From NCBI RefSeq assembly GCF_000003605.2, contig NW_003107587.1, positions 384,939 to 448,938 of the forward strand: a stretch of DNA of 64,000 nucleotides, in the 5' to 3' direction. The first letter of the stretch is position 1; the number at the start of each line of letters is the position of its first letter. Below are positions 13,075 to 24,575 of this stretch, in pieces. The stretch comes from Saccoglossus kowalevskii (taxonomy: Eukaryota; Hemichordata; Enteropneusta; Harrimaniidae). The translations under genes were made by a program, and so were the position numbers. The notes under the pieces were generated by a model. That model was not told where the DNA came from. It did not search any database and saw only the letters and a program-made list of their open reading frames with translations.

Positions 13075-13755
13075 CAGAATTTCATGTCTGTGTTTTGAAG
13101 TACGTCTTGTATGATGTCTAAACATATTCGTAGTATTCTATTGTTACAGTAGTTTGGAGTTGCCAATGAGCGCCCTCAACTAACCAAGCTCATGTCCATA
13201 AATGCATTTACCCTATGACATATAATATACGTGCGCCACTTACAGTTGTTTGAGGTATCGTTTAGTTTGAACTCATCGTGTGAATATGTTGATTATTATT
13301 ATATTGAGTTCAGTTGGCGATACTCGTGTGTTCGTGGTATGAGCACATTGGCGTAATAAGTTTAAAGTACTTATTTAATATTCAAATATATGTATTAACT
13401 CATGGATTGAAATCCAATCGGACATGCTATTACGAATACACGTTTTGTAATTCAAAGGATCATGAGAAAGATACATTATTGATAGACAGGATGGAATTTA
13501 CATACGAATGCCACTGAAGCGACAAATTGATGTTTAGCATGGGTTAAGCATTTGTTAAATTACGTAAGGTGTAAATCACAAGCCTTGAAATTAAAGCAGC
13601 AAAAATGTGATCCTCACACTTAAAAATTGGCATCAACCGGACATTTTGGACGCCTTGCTTAGGGGAGTAGAAACTCCAATACACGAAATACATAGCTGTT
13701 CATACATTGATTAAGCTACCTGATAAAATCCATGAAAACATATCTTCTAAGTATA

Positions 13756-14016
13756 TTACATTTCACATAGGCCGTTTATAGGATTCATCAAGCCATCGAC
13801 ACATACACAGTAGGTCGGGTTAGCTTTGCCTTTGACTACTTGCGTTGGAATGTCAGATAAAGCTGAGATTTGACTTAGGTACACGCGATATACAACTATA
13901 GCCCGACGTTTGAAATGCGCGAAGGCCACATCTAAAAGTCTTCGTAGTGCATTGCGACATACATCCATAAACCGATTGCAGTTCACGATATTAGTGATGC
14001 CGACTGTTCCACGCAT
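13756..14016 (-). CDS. unassigned 86-codon open frame
   Basis: An 86-residue frame beginning MRGTVGITNIV, with codons richer in C at third positions than the surrounding DNA. It has a basic central segment (NALRRLLDVAFAHFKRR) and a cysteine-containing end (YCVCVDGLMNP). No domain is recognised, and there is no clear promoter or poly(A) signal. GC content is visibly above the flanks, which is why it is listed. It may be an exon remnant or a chance frame. Confidence 0.22.
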   Translation of the reverse strand: MRGTVGITNIVNCNRFMDVCRNALRRLLDVAFAHFKRRAIVVYRVYLSQISALSDIPTQVVKGKANPTYCVCVDGLMNPINGLCEM

Positions 14017-15520
14017 AGATATAGGTTGTGTGTGTACATTGATGTACGAGTTCCATTAAAAGATAACTACATGTTCATCATAGTGTCACGAATGATATAC
14101 AATTAGTATCAGTTATGTCATATCTCGATATCTAAGTTAGTGAACAAGTATTTTTTCTTGTTTAGATCTTTGAATGAATCAGGTATTTGAAATCATTAGC
14201 CATCTCCTAGTTAATGGATCTGGCATATTGATCATATTATGGAATGTCCAGCGCAAAGGATCACGGGTAGTATACAGCTAAATGCCCAATGCGGTTGTTC
14301 AAACTATCTCGCTTTCTATCTCATATAGCATTAGCCACCGAGTGATGGATGTGCACATTAAGTGGGTGAGCTGATGCACTGGTGAGTCTCAAATACTTTG
14401 CACAATTAATGTAACAATCCTATATCTATTCGATACTTAAGACGACCAATTTGTGAATTTTAACACAAGCGAACCACGATCCGATCAGTTTGTAATTTTT
14501 CATGTTCAACGCCATTGTGTTGTATAACTAACAACGGAACATTTTCGAGGCGAATAACATATTATAGCGTGCTTTATTCACTTAATATGCTGATGTAGAA
14601 ATTTTACAGAATCCAGATATCAATCAGGTGAAAATTATTGTTAACTTATACACGTGTGTTCGCTCGGTAGACTTAGCTTCATATAAGTAACTGTACTCAA
14701 CTATTCAGAATTGCATTGTAATTATACGTAACGAAAAAAAATAGCGCAATCGATAATCATATTTTAAAAGCGTTAAACGAGTTTGACAGGTATGTGTTTG
14801 ACAGGTATGTGTTTGATGAGTAGACAATATTTATCACATTCAGTATCATGTAAGCATTAAGTTTTATTAGTCTACGGAAAATCCGAAAACCATTTAAATT
14901 CATTAGGCATATATATTATTGGAATGGTTTACCACTAAGGCAATTTGTCATGATTTGTTATTTATGCAAATTGCCTGATTACGATGCTGTGTTCGTACAT
15001 TTTCTATCTCCTTCTAAACTAAAAATTATTCTTGTAGATGTGTGCGTGCTATTCCTAGCTATAATTAAAATGATTTGAACTGAAACATGTTTAATATACT
15101 CAGCTGTTTTTGCTTTGGCTAACAACGGTGAAAGCTTTATATTACATATTTAGTCGTAAAATTTCTCTAGTAATCGATACTGCGATTTAGTACCGCAAGC
15201 CTTTTATTTTCAGAACGCCGTATGTAATTTTTATCACAGCAGTCAAGCAATACCATATCCAAACAACCATGTTGACCAGAATGATATTTTGTGCGTGTAA
15301 TTTTCGCTAACCATTTTTTTCTATTACCGATCATTAAAGTTATCGGTAGCGTAGAGAATATCAATCACAGTGACAGTGAAGCATCGACATTAACGTCAAC
15401 AATACTTCTTATTAATACGGAATGAAAAAAAAGAACACATTTCATTGTGTCTCATAAACGGATGTATAATGAATGCATATGTGTATCCGTTTTGTCTGTC
15501 CTCCCGCCTACACTGTCATA
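14017..15520. other. intergenic
   Basis: No gene seen. It contains the 15-bp minisatellite at 14781-14816 and otherwise ordinary AT-rich sequence. Confidence 0.6.
14781..14816. repeat. 15-bp tandem repeat, 2.4 copies
   Basis: The unit GTTTGACAGGTATGT occurs twice exactly, followed by a six-base partial third copy. It is too short to suggest a function. Confidence 0.9.
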
Positions 15521-15735
15521 TTAAACCTTTACGCGTCAAAGTCAACTTTTGTAACCATTCATTAAATAAAAACCCATTAATTGTTTTCATATTTTCCCCA
15601 TCATTTACATAAAGACCTGTAACTTTTAGAAAAGTATGACCATATGGTACAAAATTACAACAAAAAATACATAAAAACAGGTAAAATTTTACACCAAAGT
15701 CTAGGTGGGGAGAATAATGGCGCTCAAGGGGTTAA
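15521..15735. mobile_element. TTAA-flanked MITE, piggyBac-like
   Basis: TTAA occurs at both edges (15521-15524 and 15732-15735). The inner termini form an imperfect inverted repeat. Reading inward, TTAAACCTTTACGCGTCA at one end matches TTAACCCCTTGAGCGCCA at the other at most positions. The body is about 207 bp with no open frame. TTAA target duplication and CCC-rich tips are typical of piggyBac-type elements, so this is likely a non-autonomous derivative. The autonomous partner is not in the window. Confidence 0.5.
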
Positions 15736-18700
15736 TACATCGGCGGTACGCCAACTGCTCGACAATTAGTTATCTTTGTAGTAAACACCTTCTTATTATT
15801 TATTTAAAATATGGAGCAATAATGAATGAATGATGAATTAATGGGCACGTGTTCTTGCGATTAATGTGTCTGAATAACAATATGATTTACTAAACTAAGA
15901 ATCACATCTACGATATTTCGATATGATTTCTAATTCACCCGCAAGTATACGGTGAATAAATTGCATGTTACAGACAACTGTGTGCGTCCCGGTTGTAAGT
16001 CGATTTCAACTAATGTACGTGAGGGACTGTTTTAGTAGACCGCATTGGATTCAACTAGCGAAGCCCGCGACTGAATTACTTTCCGTTACGTCAAAGGGAG
16101 TCTGGGAAGTGACGCTAGGAGTATGTTTTCTCACAAGCCACTATTAAAGACAGTGAAAGCACCGGCTTTGATGAAAGACAATACAGAATGCCTTGACTTT
16201 CTGTAAGGAAGATAACAAGAAGTCGCTCTTCGCCCACGTAACAACGCGATATTCGAATATGATCAGGCATAGACAAAGCTAGTGCAAGATTATATATATG
16301 TAGAGCGTTTTTCTCCGTTCATGTGCAACTATCTATCGACGTATGCCATTTTTGTACGTAGACGTGTGAACGTTCATTTCCAATATGAATCCATTTCGAC
16401 ACGTGAAAAGCAAAACACTACCGCTTCGACACTAAACAGCAAAAGCAATTATACAACACAAAGAATTAAAAAAAAAAATGCCACGCGTTTTCAGAACCAG
16501 ATCTTCTTTCAATCAAATACATGTTCAATTAGAATAAAAGGAGCTTTATCTAGTTGAAAAAATGGAATGGTGAAACTTCGCCGGCAAAATGCGGGCTTTG
16601 AACACATACTCACGCAACCGGCGCACGCTGGATAAATATGATGACTTGAACGACCCTGTTATCTGATGAAACATGTAGCAGCTGACATAGTAATCAAGAA
16701 TAAGACCAAGGTCCGCGGTCACGTATACTAAAAATATTCCTAGTGAATATTTGAACTTTAGATTTCAAGTTAAATTTCATTAAAAAATCTCAATCTTTAA
16801 TTTCTCCGTTTTTCAAGAGAATTTGCGTTTTCCCAACACAACCCAGGCAATATAGCTGCACTTCCTACATGTTTTGATCAAGTGAATGGTGCTCCGCTTA
16901 TACTGTTTGTTGCCTTGCAATGATAGCAACAATTTTCGACTAAATTACCACTTGTTTTATTCATATGAGAATTTCTCCCACTTATTCAAGTTCAAATGCA
17001 GTGTTATTGTGCAGGTGTGAATAAATTGGACTATTATTTTGCTATGACGCCTGAAACACATATTTTAAAGCACACTGATAACATACAAAGATGTAATTTG
17101 AATAAAAGTCTATAATTTGCCAAAAGTATAAATACTTAATAACACCTCGCTTACAATGTGCACCCTAAGAGTTTCATGGTATTCATACCAGTTAAATAAA
17201 AATACATTACTTTATTTTGTCGCGTTTTGAAACACAATTCCACGTCAGACATGATACCATTGCTTGGAATGTGCATTTAAAAATAATGTGTACTACGCTT
17301 GTGATTAATGCTCTTCGAAGAGAGTATCAGAAAAGAATGAACATGAGACTGCTGCATCAAACGTTGACGTTTGCCCTTTTTCCAATTTAAAACAGGAATC
17401 AGAAACCATAAAAGCGTCTAATTAGTCACCATGACAGTGATGGACGAATGATATCATCTTTAAACTTAAACTCCATGTGCACTCAAAAGTGAACAACACA
17501 ATTTGCGAAATCATTCCATAGTTAGGGCAGTCTCTTGGATCTCGGAACATGCCATAAGTCACTCACGCGCTATCAATGACATTTAGATCGCTGATTAGCG
17601 GGCAAATTACAAAGCCAACTAGGGAATATTTTCACTCTGAAATTTTAATATATGGAAATGTTGAGATGGTAATATACGACCACATTCATTTATGACGTGT
17701 TCGGAACTGCGTGCTGTTCATCTAACCCGGAGTGTGTACTGATAAAACATGTACGGAAGCATCCGAAATATTTTAGTCTTATATGATATTAAATTAAATT
17801 CTACTCTATCCAATAACCTACACAATATTAGAGGAGGCTTCCCACAGTAGGTCAACTGACAATATTGATCATCATAGAGGATTTATTTGTCGGTCTTTTA
17901 AAAATAATAATCGTAAAGTTCAAAGGATGACAATTACTCAAGTCCTGGCGTGAATTACCCTGAGTAATTCTTAATATCAAGCGTGCCTTACAACATAACA
18001 AATCATACACGTATCCCGAAATGGTGATCTTTAGAAATAGTAAACTTAATACTGATATTTGCATTTTTTTAAAAAAATGAGCTGAATTTTCCTTCTGTAA
18101 ACTCTTCTCACTTCGACATTTTGAGCTTGACTATAAACTATTATATCTCGGTAATTACATCCAAACCGTATTGCTCATTATTGGCAAGGAACATTTCTAG
18201 CGCTTCACAGCCTTCTTCAAAACCGCAACGGCGCCTTACATTTGTTTATGCAATTTAGCGCAATTGTGAGAAATTAGAGAAAAATCACGCGTCACATTGT
18301 GAGACGAGAGCGCATTGAAAAGAATTCAACCCCCACAAGTCAGTTTGAAAAAATAGACGGAAAGTGGAGACTTAAACAAAACTCAATGACCAGCCAATTT
18401 TCTTGAAACGCTATCTCTTTTTAATGGAGACGTGGGTGACTGTTAAATACGTATTTGGGACTCGTTAGCTATATAATATACAAAGAAATAAATGCCCATA
18501 GTTTGCGTCATACAGTTAACTTATAATAGGTGCATATATCTCTAAATAGCAGTGAAATGTCACCTACTTGCTTACCATTAGCTTATTTATTATAATTGCG
18601 CTCATTCACATTCGTTGAATCATATGTCTGTAATCGTCCATTAAAACCCAATTCAAGCCCCGTCTTAATAGACTTCCTGTCATTTTATTCAAATTACAAA

Positions 18701-19637
18701 ATGTTGTTACGCGTATTGTACAATAATCACTGCTAGAAAGAAGAAAGTAAATACAAAACTCTATATCTTCGTGTATGTCTCTAGTGTATGCTTTTAATTG
18801 TAGCGACTTTTAACATTACGGCTATTATATCACATGAGAATTGACATTTGTATGGATATATATGTTATCATTTATATGGCCGCACCGTTAATTATTTACA
18901 GATGCGCTTTTCCCATCTGCAATCGATTTATTTATTGATTTGATTTATTGAAAAGAAATTTTTGGCAATCAATCTATGAAACCTTGACATTTAAAAATGT
19001 GTACTTTCTTGGATTCAAATATAGGTGCCACTTCGTCAACGTCTTGGCTGACGTGTTTATAACCACGTATACACATTGTCTAATCTATGTGTATCCAACT
19101 CCGTAACTTTTTTCAACACTGATCCGACACATCACATGTACACGTGTATATAACCGAGATAGGAACCGCGAACGGTGTGATTTAACATTAAACAGCTTGT
19201 TGTAAAGCATGCGATTCTATAAGAGAAACAAAACTAAATAGTTTTGTTCATGCTTCTATTTTTTGGTGACTTTGTTAAACCCGTTACGAAGAACGTATCC
19301 GACTGTAAGTAGTCTGCTATTCAATTATATAAAGCATGGTATTCAATGCGATTAAGAAAAAAATGAAAAACATATATTAGAATTGACAAAACGTTAATGC
19401 AGACTGAGACGTAAAGTTGGATGTATTCATAGTTGACAGCGTGTGACTCTTTGAAGAGTTGAACTGTATACATATGGTAACAAATTAAAGGACGATGACG
19501 TTTTGGTTGAGATATGAACTGTGTATTGATCATAGTTGTTTGTCACGTATTTTCAGGCTCGATTAGCGTCATTTTGTCGCTGAACCACAGAAAAAATAGA
19601 ATTCATACACTACAATATATATCACCACTAAATAATT
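15736..19637. other. long intergenic tract
   Basis: No gene recognised. Open frames of 60-90 codons (for example 16282-16557) have low-complexity or random composition. A T7/A7 palindromic block lies at 18065-18077. Nothing else stood out up to the assembly gap. Confidence 0.55.
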
Positions 19638-19896
19638 NNNNNNNNNNNNNNNNNNNNNNNNNNNNNNNNNNNNNNNNNNNNNNNNNNNNNNNNNNNNNNN
19701 NNNNNNNNNNNNNNNNNNNNNNNNNNNNNNNNNNNNNNNNNNNNNNNNNNNNNNNNNNNNNNNNNNNNNNNNNNNNNNNNNNNNNNNNNNNNNNNNNNNN
19801 NNNNNNNNNNNNNNNNNNNNNNNNNNNNNNNNNNNNNNNNNNNNNNNNNNNNNNNNNNNNNNNNNNNNNNNNNNNNNNNNNNNNNNNNNNNNNNNN
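19638..19896. other. assembly gap (259 N)
   Basis: A run of 259 ambiguous bases. The gap directly abuts a repetitive SINE, which probably explains the assembly break. The 231-residue frame that appears to span it is an artefact of reading through N. Confidence 0.99.
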
Positions 19897-20426
19897 CGGT
19901 AGACCCAAGTTCAAATCCTACCTTAGGCTGAACATCAAAGGGTCAACCCCTACCCTGGGTGAGTGTGCCACAGACTCAATGGGAAGGCCAATTCCACTGG
20001 CCGAGATTCATTCACTAATGAATGCGACTTTGCGGCTGGCTCGGAAGATGAATTCTGATTGGCTAAAAAAACAAAAAACTTGTGGCGTTGAATGCAAATT
20101 CAAACTAGCTAATCATTTACAACCTTCCGAGCCAGTGCAGATTAGCCCCGACTTTGGGGGAACTTTTGTTAAGGTCCGCATGTGCTTGTGTTCGACCGAG
20201 CCTGGTTGACGCCCGGATAGCGCATTAAAATTGCCATTTGACAGAGAGATGGCCACACAGCCCTGTCATGTAGTCCCAAACATGAATATAACTTCTGTGG
20301 CAAATGCACTATGTGTCAGCACTAGCACTTGCAATTTGCACATACAAAAACAAAGTCAGGAGAGACAACGGTGACATTTAATGTTCAGAACTGTCGCCTG
20401 GCACAAAAAAAAAGAAAAAAAAAGAA
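19897..20426 (+). mobile_element. tRNA-type SINE, 5' end lost in gap
   Basis: Just after the gap, GTTCAAATCC (19909-19918) is a good Pol III B box with tRNA-like flanks. A GC-richer ~480-bp body follows, then an A-rich tail interrupted by one G (20405-20426). A B box near the left end and an A-rich tail at the right end are the arrangement of a tRNA-derived SINE. The A box and left target duplication would fall inside the gap. The body is unusually long for a SINE, so a core-domain SINE or a composite with a LINE tail is possible. The subfamily is not recognised. Confidence 0.55.
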
Positions 20427-20934
20427 TGCATGCTAAACGAGGTGCCTCAGATAACCCAACAGTGGTATCATATAGTACACGTCTTTATGAGTTCTGCGGA
20501 GCTTGTTAGAAAAACGATGTTTGCTCCGAGATGTTTGAGACAATCATAATCGATTTTAACCTCTGATCAGTATTCCTGATTACACGTGAGAATGTTCTCA
20601 ATTTTACTATCCGTTGTCTGAAGTCTACAATGTGCCAAATTATCTACCGGCTAGGGGCAGCTATCTGGGATTATAGGTCACGGGAGTATAATACAGCCGA
20701 TGATTAACCTAGCAAAGTATAGTTAAGCTCGTTATGATTGAAGATAGCATGCGCTAAAAAGGTTAGGAAATTGACGTCAAGACAATGCCCCTGATATGTA
20801 TATTGTGTCTGTCCTCCATTCAACATATAATGAACAATCGGAACTATCAGTGGAACATTAGGAACACGTACATATATATATAATAATATCACTATTACTT
20901 CAATAACTGTTCTCATTTCTACAAACATTTGACG

Positions 20935-21880
20935 GTTTGGTCATTGCATCGAAGGCAATCTCTTCTGAATATTCTATGAACATCCATTATTAATTGTTTG
21001 GTATAATAAGTTTTGAGTTATAAATGAACAATCATTCCCAAAATTTCTACAATGACGAGCAGGCTCACATTTCCAACAAAATATAATCGATTAGTCTGTG
21101 TCAAGGGCAACCCTTTCTATCTATTTCAGACTCCATCCTTACGTTTTTGAAGTATAAATAAAACGATTATTCCAAAAACTACTGTCACTATGTCAACTGT
21201 ATCCATTTCTGTACCGAAATCTCATCGATGTTCTCCATGTTCATGGCACGCCCTCCTGATAATGGCATGAGAAACCATCCATGACCGTTTGAAATAGTAA
21301 TGAAAAATCATTCCTGAAATTTCTGTTTCCATGGTAACCATATCAATATCCGTACCAACATTGAATGGGTTCGTGCCCGCATAAAGGGCAACACTCTCAG
21401 AAATGTTATGAGAAGACATCCATAACTTCTTAAGAAACAGTTGAAAAATCACCCAGAAATTGATGTAGAGAACATTCAATTGGTCGTGATTGTATCAATT
21501 TCAACCTTCTTAGAATCCGAACATACCTTCTGCGTTATGAATAAAAAAATACATTCCCAACATTGCTGTTTCCCTAGTAACCGCAACAATTTAATGAATT
21601 CGTGCTTGTAGGGCAACTCCTACTGAAAATTATATGAGAATTCACCCTTAACCTTTTGAATTATAAATGAAAAATCTTTCCCGAAATTGCCGTTTCTATG
21701 GTAACCGTAACCATATCTGTACCAAAATGTAATGAGTTTATGATTGTATCAAGGGCAATCCCTCGTAATAATTCCATGAGAATCCACCCATAATTTGTCA
21801 AAATTATCCTGCGAACAGACAAACAATCAACCCAACCAACAAACCACCGCTACCCATTATATAATCACTTTGGCGGAGAG
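20935..21880. repeat. degenerate ~140-bp tandem repeat array
   Basis: About six diverged units share anchor motifs in the same order: GGCAACCC-like, CATGAGAATCCATCC-like, TTATAAATGAAAAATC, CATGGTAACC and CTGTACCAAAAT. The GGCAA anchor recurs at 20954, 21106, 21245, 21387, 21612 and 21754, giving spacings of about 140-150 bp plus one shortened unit. The array ends in an ACAGACAAACAATCAACC tail followed by GGCGGAG. Short tandem cores with this kind of tail are typical of non-autonomous elements spread through marine invertebrate genomes (pearl-type or Helentron-related). That assignment is from memory of their architecture. Confidence 0.75.
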
Positions 21881-23627
21881 AATGAATGTCCGTAATCGAA
21901 GTCTTAGAATTTCGAAAGACGAAAGTGAAAATCACTGAACTAGTGTATACGCTACGTGCTAGAACGCGAAATCTCCGCCTGTTGCAGGTTGGTTCAAGTT
22001 CAATTTGCCCATAGGTTGCATGTTCTTTAAAATCATCCAATTTGGCAATATTGAATACACTTTCGGGCAGCGAAAAAAAATTAAATAACAGTAATTATAA
22101 AATATTTTCAAATTTTAAAATGGTTGAAGAAATGCGTTTTAACGTTGCTTGAGAACGCCACGGATATACTCAAGAGCAAACAAGCTTCTTGAGTTAAACA
22201 TACGGAATGTGACTATCAGTAGTGTCAATGTAAGGTCAGTACTTATCAATAAAGGTGTTACTGCTCCCCTCCTTTCAAAATGCTCTTTTAAAGTGTAAAA
22301 AAATCTTCAAATTAATTTGCATAATAAAGGTTCAATGGAATTGAATGTGATTGACTGCCTGGAGTGCAATGCATATACAAGGCAAGTGAAATTTTATTTT
22401 AGTCAGTAGTCACGGTTATTACTATACTCGTGGCGGTTTTTCATTTGACATTATATTTCAACTCTGTTACTATTCGTGACACTTTTGTCTCATTGTTTAA
22501 GGCTTGAATAGGTATTTGCAATGCATGTCCATAACACACAGGATGACATTATTCACATACTAAACGGTTGCAACCTGCTTTTAAATTAGGCCATTCAGGA
22601 TCAAATCAGCCGAACAGCGACAGCACTGTTATGCGCTTATATACAAACATATAATGTTAGATATCTCTACATACAAATTATTTAAATAATTATTAATTGA
22701 AAATAATACTATTAATCACAAGAACAATATTTACAAAAATAACATTTAATAGGGTATTTGCGGGAGCTGAACACAAAAATGATGTCCGTTTGAATGACAA
22801 AGAACTTTTGATGTTAGGCCTCCATCTTGAAATTGATATTGTTCTAACAATAATATGAATTCTTATTCAGTTGCAATCACAAATTTGTTTATAGTGTTAT
22901 GTACATAAAAATATTATCAAAAATCAAATAATTTGTTATGTTCATACTCATGTTTTCATATTTTTTACTAGGAGTTGCGCACTCTGGCGTCTAGTGATCG
23001 TAGCGTTACTAACTCCACGTGGTGATGCGATTGTCATTTATAATATTCTAACACTGGATCGGAGTAGTTCAATGTTCCCCGAATGCACAAAAAATAGTCG
23101 AAATCAGGAATGCCCGAAAAAAATACCCAAATATGCAAACAACTGACAAGAAATGTTTCATATATTGAACAGCAGAACGAAACTACGAACTAAATAAATA
23201 CTACAATAGTTCACCGGGTGCTTATTATTGATTTGGATGTGTACGTTCTTAATTTCTTTTTGACAATATATTTTAGAAATATCCATTCTGTATTGTTAGT
23301 AGTCTCAGCAAATTTCAAATACTAGAAGGAAATATATTCAAAATAAGATGTTAGAATTGGTTTGAAAAAAAACTTGGGAACTATAATTTTCATTTTTTTT
23401 CTTTACTGACAATTTAACAATGTATTATAAATTAAAATAGTGTTGTTTACATTGAATATTTCAACGTTTCATTATTGAATGTCGTTTCCCATTGTGTTTG
23501 GAGTGACAATAGAGACACATGATAAATGTGACCTCAGTTGATGACCCCGCAAAAACGTGTGGTGCCACGTGTCGCGAGGTGACAAATACCATTGTTCACT
23601 AACATTCACTATCGTTGAATTTGCGCG
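21881..23627. other. intergenic
   Basis: AT-rich DNA with no gene recognised. A minus-strand frame crossing 21804-22040 begins in the repeat tail and is not convincing. Confidence 0.6.
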
Positions 23628-24004
23628 CATAAAAATGACGTTCATGTAACAGCTTACTGAAGCACGAAATACAATACAACGAAGTATTGGGTGAGACTAG
23701 TGTCAAAATGAAAGATTGTTTAAATATGCATATATCACCTGTTCTGTTGTCATTCATTATTATTATGTCATTTTTATATTATTTTATTAGATCATTATTT
23801 AATCATTATTATGTTCTGTTTATGATTTCACAATTAATCTGATAAAATACTTCATAATTAGATTACGCAAGGGAGGTTATCTATCACGTCTTTTTCTGTT
23901 ACATGAATTAAGTTTCAAAATCGGGTTACGTTAATGTGTTTCAAATTCAACTTTACGACATATTTCGTTCTTGACAGCGTTGTCACGTAAATACGGCCCC
24001 GGCG

Positions 24005-24112
24005 ATGACCAAAGATCCCTGGATGTTGTGGCACTTCGAGGAGATGCTGGAAGCAGCTGAACAGCGCAACAGCGTGGCGGCCCACACAACTCACCGACAA
24101 CTACATCAATAA
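24005..24112 (+). CDS. candidate 35-residue peptide in a spliced mini-gene
   Basis: A GC-rich islet in AT-rich DNA carries a 35-codon frame beginning MTKDPWMLWHFEEMLEAAEQ and ending in TAA, with a His/Gln/Thr-rich tail. A good acceptor (TTCTTGACAG) would start the exon at 23978. AATAAA signals follow at 24167-24176. Upstream, a TATA-like CATAAAAA (23628-23635) and a consensus donor (TTGG/GTGAGA at 23691) would define a short first exon and a ~287-bp intron. The frame stays open from the acceptor to the ATG, so this could instead be the last exon of a longer gene. No family is recognised. The opposite strand is also open (23915-24100), but the splice and poly(A) signals favour plus. Confidence 0.35.
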   Translation: MTKDPWMLWHFEEMLEAAEQRNSVAAHTTHRQLHQ

Positions 24113-24176
24113 TTATTTATACTACATGTATATTTCGTACTCACGCCCAGAGAGTTTACACATACTAATAAATAAA

Positions 24177-24519
24177 TTTACCAAAACGTCTCATCTGTCC
24201 GTAGATTGCAATATTACATTACTTGCTAGAAATTCTGCATATGGCCTCAAATACTAGTAATGTTGAAATAATAATAAAATAATTTCGTTATGATAGAATA
24301 ATCTAACGATAACCAAATCAAAATGTAGACACGACATATTTATTGCGAAATAATGACATAATAGAAGAGTACGTTAAATATGGTAAAATAATAGTTAAAT
24401 AATGGCATAAATAAGGTGCAACGAGACCGAATAATGATAAAGTAATGACATAAGAAGTTTGAAATAATATAATCAGGACATTCCCCCAATATTGGTGAAA
24501 TGAACACACAACATTAGCA

Positions 24520-24575
<56 letters not shown>

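Noticed and set aside
19514-20209. 231-residue frame across the N gap
   Set aside because: More than a third of it is ambiguous bases, and the right part is SINE sequence. It is an artefact of reading through N.
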